NCBI GenBank assembly: GCA_963932145.1
Contig: OZ010580.1
Span: 508,001 to 572,000 of the forward strand
Length of the DNA: 64,000 nt
Reading direction: 5' to 3'
Origin: Acanthosepion lycidas
Taxonomy: Eukaryota; Mollusca; Cephalopoda; Sepiida; Sepiidae
This document shows, one piece after another, positions 58,881 to 64,000 of the stretch. Every line of letters begins with the position of its first letter. Positions within the stretch are counted from its first letter, which is position 1. The notes below the pieces were generated by a model. The model was not told the origin of the DNA. It worked only from the letters and a program-made list of their open reading frames with translations, and did no database searches. The position numbers and the translations under genes are program-made.

Positions 58881-59300
58881 TGACGTCTACCCTGGCTGTT
58901 CCGCATTCCAGTCCGATCCCTTCGGCTAATCGTAGAGTTGATCGCTTTGGTCCAAGTCTTGTCTCGCCCCACGTTGTGTTGTTGATTGATCGCAAGACTG
59001 ACTTAGTCCGAGTGGTCGACTGGAATCGATGCCTTGGTTTGGTCCAGTCAGAGTAAAGACACATGAAAGAAAAAAATAAATTGGATAGAAGAAAAAAATA
59101 TTTATATACAGTTACTTGATGGTCCATGTATTGATGGCTTACGCAGGACTATATTCTCCATACAATAACTCTTGATCCTACCCGATAGCCGTGACATGCT
59201 GTTATAATTTTGGAACGAGATTTCTGGAACAAGCTTTAATTCGGAGGCTTTTTCTTCAGGGCGGCAAGTCACATGAGATCAGATGAAACAGTGATATTCT
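58881..59300. other. Non-coding stretch of higher GC
   Basis: The part at 58890-59060 is richer in G and C than its surroundings, but its overlapping frames on both strands carry no motif. It could be an extension of the SINE or another repeat. Confidence 0.4.

Positions 59301-59375
<75 letters not shown>
59301..59375. repeat. (CT)n microsatellite
   Basis: Perfect CT dinucleotides for about 75 bp. Confidence 0.95.
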
Positions 59376-59378
<3 letters not shown>

Positions 59379-59489
59379 GTTTCTCTATCGTGTCTGTCTG
59401 CGATGTCTCTCTGCATCTACTTAGCGTTCTGTTTTTATGGACCCATGAGCAAGGGCTAGAGTGGCGCATGATGTGCTCTGGGTATGCCA

Positions 59490-59720
59490 GCGCTCCCCAA
59501 ACAACCAATCAGGGCTCTCCCTGCAAATGACCAAATATGAGGGAGCCCATCCTCCTTCCTTGGAATTCTACCTGGGCCTTCTCCTTCCTGCTTTGTGTGA
59601 GTGTCTCTCACCATCACTGCCAGAGAGGCATGGAAAATCTTCTGCCTCCTTGAAATTCCACCTGGACCCTCTCCTCCTTGGCCACCTCACCAAACCCGTC
59701 CCCAAATGGTAGGCGTCCCC
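59490..59720. repeat. GC-richer block with internal duplication
   Basis: The string 'TTGGAATTCTACCTGGGCCTTCTCC' near 59560 recurs as 'TTGAAATTCCACCTGGACCCTCTCC' near 59650, so about 40 bp is duplicated about 90 bp apart. Frames here look like shadows; no domain. Confidence 0.55.
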
Positions 59721-60204
59721 CAATGGCCAAATTTTAATTATCGTTCAAAATTCTTTCTTATCTTGCTTTTGTGCGTGGTTGTTTTCGCATCTAGGATTTA
59801 TCATTTTATCCCCTCGTCAACCCTTTGGTCAACAAGTGACAAGAAGGGAACAATACTTTGATTTTCAAAATCGCGTTTTATCGCGTTTCGGCAAACGAAA
59901 AATTTAATTGTCATTCTTTTACATTTGTTCTTCTGGGAACCCGTCTGCTTTTAAAAGTTAATCCTTATCAATCGACCGAACTCGTGGCCAACGGTCAGTC
60001 TTTCTTTCCGCTGCACATTGGTCGTAAAAATATTGTCTGTTTCTGCCCGGGAGGTCTTTGGACTTCCAGAAGAGCTCATCACTTAATCTCAGTTCTTAAT
60101 TGAAACCAGACGGTCTCTTTATTTTACCTCTCCGCCGGACTAGAAATTTAATTACCTTCTAGTTTTTGTTTTTGTTTTTCCAATAATAAAACAAATATTT
60201 TTTT

Positions 60205-60470
60205 CTTTCATTTTCCCTCATCTGGTCATCTGTATATATTCAGTCTATAGGAATTTAGTGTTTTTTGGTCTTCTAGTTCTATTCTCAATTAGAAACATTT
60301 TCATTTTCCCTCGTCTGGTCATCGGTATATATTCAGTTTATCGGAATTTAGTGTTTTTCGGTATTCTAGTTTCTTCTCAATTAAAAACAAATACCTTTTT
60401 CTTTCATTTTCCTTCGTCTGGTCATCGGTATATCGGAATTTACTGTTTTTCAATTTACTAGCGCCTTTCC
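60205..60470. repeat. Tandem repeat, about 95-bp units, about 2.7 copies
   Basis: CATTTTCCCTCATCTGGTCA returns at 60302 and 60405 with small changes, each followed by TCGGTATATATTCAG-like and GGAATTTAGTGTTTTT-like strings. Confidence 0.75.
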
Positions 60471-60479
60471 AATAGTGTC

Positions 60480-61990
60480 ACAAAGCAACTAGATAAGGTA
60501 AGACTGCAAGAACGTCGTAAAGCCGTAATACGAGGAGAAATAGAAAAATCAGGCGTAACTGACCATATATGAGGGGAAAGGGAGATCACCACCACCCCTT
60601 GTGGGGTGAGGTTGAAATAATAAACAGAGAGCATCACTGGAAAATACAAAAACATAGAAATTAATACAATACGGCGTGCTAAAGATAAGCAATAATAACA
60701 ACAAAAAATGCAATATGAGCTCTGGTAAAATGATTACTGAGACATTAAATTTATAAGTCCCAAAAATTCATACACTGATGTCATTAATGACACATGCCCC
60801 AGTGGATAAAAGCGTTGGTTGGATCCAGTGACTTGACCCAAAGTTTTGTGAGTCAATAGAAGTGAGTCAAAAAAGAGTCCTTCGTTCACCATCGATACAG
60901 CCAAATTTATCAGCCCTTGTCTTCCGTCAGATCTCTTCACGTAAAGTCTTCCGATGGGTGCAGAGAGACACTTTGGGTACAGAGAGTCATTTTAAATTAT
61001 ATAACGCGAATCCTAACCAAGATATTACAGTATTGAGTGAAGGTGTTGTCACTTGTTACTAGTGGGGTAAACATTCAATGAAAGACATTATAATGGCCAC
61101 CATAGACTGTAGGTCAGATGGATAATATATACATATTTTTGGATTTTGTGAACACCATCTAGACATTTAATGAAGTCAGAAGCTCAAATTTTGTCCTTAA
61201 GCGAAAATAACTAGTCTAAAATTATCTGATATGCGAGATTTTAAAAACTCATTAGGACATTTTAGGTCAAGAATGTGTACATAATTCAACGTAAGTACAT
61301 CATAAAGCAATCGGTTACCAGTTCAATTTTTTTGTAATTTTCCTTTTTTCGTTTTCTGCATGTTTTTTTTTAATATTATTCTTCTGCAAATTAAGGTCAC
61401 TGGCTTTTTTTCTTTCTGCTGGACAATTGATTCAACTATAATTTTAACGTCTGCATTAAATTTAAAAGCACAAAAAATGTTAATTTGTATGTAACATAAA
61501 GATTTAGGATTGTTCAATGTGTTGCTAATTTGAAGATTTTAATGCTTATTTCCCTTTCAAATCCAGAAACAAGATTTGTTGATGTAAATAAAATTGACAT
61601 AACTCTACAGAAAGGTTTGCTCTTTCAGGTCATTTTATGATTGCGTGAAATGTTATGGTATCAAACTACAATTTGTCTTGTTTGTGTTAATTTATATTCA
61701 GCCCTCTTCTACATCAGAATCCACTTATTCATCTTCAACATCACCTCTATATTATGATAACTACTAATATTGAAACAGTTCATCTTTGCATATTTATACG
61801 ATTTTGTACATGGGATACTGTTTAATCGAAATTAAATAACACCGAATATATTGTCTGTTCCTTAGTTAACAGGAAAATAAATAAAACTGACCAAAAAGAT
61901 CTCTCGAATAAAGAAAGTGTATTCAGATGCCAAAATAACATCAGTCCAGGGTGACTGTTCATTAAGGTTTTATCTTTGCTTTATTTATTT
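60480..61990. other. Non-coding stretch, nothing recognised
   Basis: Around 60790-60820 the string CCCCAGTGGATAAAAGCG resembles a tRNA A box, but no matching B box was found. Confidence 0.45.
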
Positions 61991-61991
61991 A

Positions 61992-62056
61992 TTAGGTTGG
62001 TCCAAAAATAATATGTTACTATGTGAGAAAACGACATTATTTTTGTGCCAACCTAA
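61992..62056. mobile_element. 65-bp deleted mariner MITE
   Basis: Starts TTAGGTTGGTCCAAAAATAA and ends TTTTTGTGCCAACCTAA, flanked by TA. The interior TGTGAGAAAACGACATTA places it with the 80-bp subfamily (9727), with about 15 bp lost from the left half. Confidence 0.85.
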
Positions 62057-62599
62057 TATTTATTTTTACCAATGTAGTGAAATTGTAGCGATTAGTCTCG
62101 ACTGAATAGGAGTGGTGTCTTAAAATCATGATTGGTATAAACCTTTCAACGCTACTGGACTGTATGAACGTCGAAGAATGATGTTGCCGGTCATTGTTTC
62201 AGGGTAAAGACCAGCCTTTGGCACTGTAAGTTGTCTCAAAACCTCCCTACTGCTTTCCAGGAGAAAAAGGTTACCGCCAAAGACTCAGCCTTTGAAAAAC
62301 GTGATGCACTGCTGTCAACCTCAAACGTAGAAAAAGAGAGCATAATAGACGCTGCCCGCAAATTTGGGGTTGACATTTGGGCACAAAATCGGACGCTCCT
62401 CTCTTCGAAGGGTACAGCGATCAAACCAAGGTTTAGTTAGTTTTCTTAAGTTGTCAAATTTTCTGATATAGTTTTTCGAAATGTAGGCTTGCCCGGACTG
62501 AATAAGTCTAAGATGGCAATTTTACTAAAATTTAAAACATGGAATGTTTCGGGAGATGGAAATGATGGGGCGGTAGTTAGAAATATGAGGCAGAACTAC

Positions 62600-63740
62600 C
62601 CCAAAATACCAATAAGTATTTTTTGACGGTTATAACCGCCGACTGAACATAGATTAGCAGCACAAACAGCACAAGATTCCAGAGTAGAAAGGCGCGTCAA
62701 ATTGGGAAATGTAGGCGAAGTAGCTAAATCAGAGCTGGTCTCTTTACTTATCAAGAAGAACCAGGCTCTGGTAATTAAAGCTAGATTAGAAGTATCTGCT
62801 AAAGCAACGAATATATGGCCGTAGAATTACGCGCAGAATTCTAGATCGACATATCTCCGAATGGAAGTGCATTGACTACAAACGCAGGAATCTGTGACGA
62901 ACTTCGGGATTACTACCAGAAGCTTTTTACCAGGGTGCTCGGTCTGGGCTTCTCTCAGATCCACACCTCTTTAACCGAGTTCTCTCGCTTCCTGAATCAA
63001 CTCAGTGTGTGGATCCCATAAAATAGAATAAAATCTGGGAAATGATGAAAAGGATCGCGATAGACAAGTTTCCAACAAATCGACAGACTTCCTTACGAAG
63101 TGTATTTGAGGTTTATTCTCATGTTTGTCTCCTTGTTGACGCTGATCTTCAACAACTGGATGTAGTATTTCAATAGGTGGTGAAATTACTACATAAAAAC
63201 AAAAATGATGTCAATGGGATTATTAACTGTCGGTCTTTGAACATGGTGTTAAAGATTTAAGACAAGGTCATAGCAAACCGATTACATGGTGCTGCTTCAT
63301 CTTGGAAGAACTGAAGGTGCCAAAATAATCTACAATTGGTTCGCATGATCATACAGAAAGTTGACGAGGAAGATAATGTAAATCAACCCAAGGTATTCGA
63401 TAGATGTAACCATTATTTCATAGAAGCTGTCTTGTTGGCTAGCTGCTTCGAGACGCACGTTTGCACCTAGATTTGACTTGTTCCATAGAAGTATAGTAGA
63501 ACGGAATGAGCTAAGAGCGAAACCTTCCATGTTATCCAGAGCTATTCGTCAGCATTGTCCACTTCTTCCAGACTAATTGCGGCCTCTTCTCTACCTACAT
63601 TTTGGCACCAAACCAGATACCGAATATTTTACACGGCGCCTCCAATTGAGCTGATGGGTCACGTAAAATACTCGGTGTTTGGTTTGATCCCAAACTGCAG
63701 TGGTCTCGAATGAGTCTTTCCTTAAAGAAAAAGACATTGT
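62600..63740 (+). pseudogene. LINE RT N-terminal region, heavily decayed
   Basis: Plus-strand pieces in order: a basic N-terminal region near 62650-62800, an 'LRSTPL' block near 62955, and an 'EIWEMMKRIAIDKFP' block near 63035. A 'DKVIANRLHG' block lies near 63260. At 63340-63410 a region reads 'MIIQKVDEEDNVNQPKVFDRC', a decayed motif A ('KAFDRV' in relatives). Many stops interrupt it. Confidence 0.6.
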
Positions 63741-63837
63741 TGAGAGCTTTGAATATTTACTACCTTGTTCTTAACCGATTTTAATAACTTCCACTTCTGT
63801 ATACACATCTCGCAAAAACTAGAGAGTGTTTAGATTA

Positions 63838-63860
63838 AAAAAAAAAAAAAAAAAAAAAAA
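63838..63860. repeat. Poly-A tract
   Basis: About 23 A residues. It could be a retroelement tail, but no element could be tied to it. Confidence 0.6.
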
Positions 63861-64000
63861 CAGGCCTTGTATACAGAAGGAAAACATGCGTATCTGTCAA
63901 CTTGTAAATATGTATGGAGGTGCATGTCAGTCTAGAAATACGTACGGGTTTCTTTGCACTTATCTTGCTGTGTGCATATGTATGCCATAATGTATAGCTA

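Noticed and set aside
60790..60870. tRNA-like A box (CCCCAGTGGATAAAAGCG)
   Set aside because: No B box or cloverleaf arms followed, so neither a tRNA nor a SINE could be supported.

Overview
This is a eukaryotic, AT-rich, intron- and repeat-dominated window, most probably from a mollusc and plausibly a cephalopod. The reasons are the mix of (TA)n, (TG)n and (GATA)n microsatellites, TTAGGG-type telomeric repeats, mariner MITEs, Penelope-like elements (PLEs), RTE-like and Jockey/L1-like LINEs, and tRNA- and 5S-like SINEs, together with one gene built of small symmetric phase-1 exons. The species assignment is inference. Most short open frames are chance frames or run antisense through dead retroelements, and they are left out.

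Host gene: the only cellular gene I can support lies on the + strand between 24.86 and 38.14 kb. Four exons (24856-24966, 32580-32717, 35880-36350, 38089-38138) join in one frame. They encode the second to fourth membrane segments and the cytoplasmic tail of a claudin/PMP22/stargazin-type four-helix membrane protein. The exon for the first helix was not found and may lie further upstream or outside the window.

Region by region. 1-2 kb: a dead Jockey-like LINE (-). 5.2 kb: a perfect 25-bp-arm hairpin. 5.87-7.24 kb: a compact LTR element (-) in which protease is fused in frame to the integrase tail. 7.5-8.1 kb: a Tc1-like pseudogene. 8.3-9.96 kb: a decayed PLE (+) carrying a mariner MITE and ending in a hammerhead-ribozyme-like motif. 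11.0-11.96 kb: a second Tc1-like pseudogene interrupted by telomeric repeats. 12.6-12.9 kb: a LINE fragment. 15.6-16.35 kb: a foldback element. 21.3-23.4 kb: an RTE-like LINE (-). 26.4-31.9 kb (intron): dispersed repeats, an L1-like LINE, a 30-bp minisatellite and a PLE tail. 33.4-35.6 kb: microsatellite-linked repeats, an RTE tail and a tRNA-type SINE. 43.7-45 kb: a gag/protease remnant. 45.7-49.4 kb: a well-preserved PLE (-) with RT and GIY-YIG domains and a second, better hammerhead at its 3' end, with (TA)n on both sides. 50.6-50.9 kb: a 5S rRNA-derived repeat. 52.7-52.9 kb: a 208-bp palindrome. 53.4-54.1 kb and 62.6-63.7 kb: further LINE pieces.

The most notable items are the two self-cleaving-ribozyme motifs at PLE ends, the intact protease-integrase-tail fusion in a miniature LTR element, the telomeric block inside a transposase remnant, and the tetraspan gene. 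All identifications come from reading motifs by eye, with no searches run.
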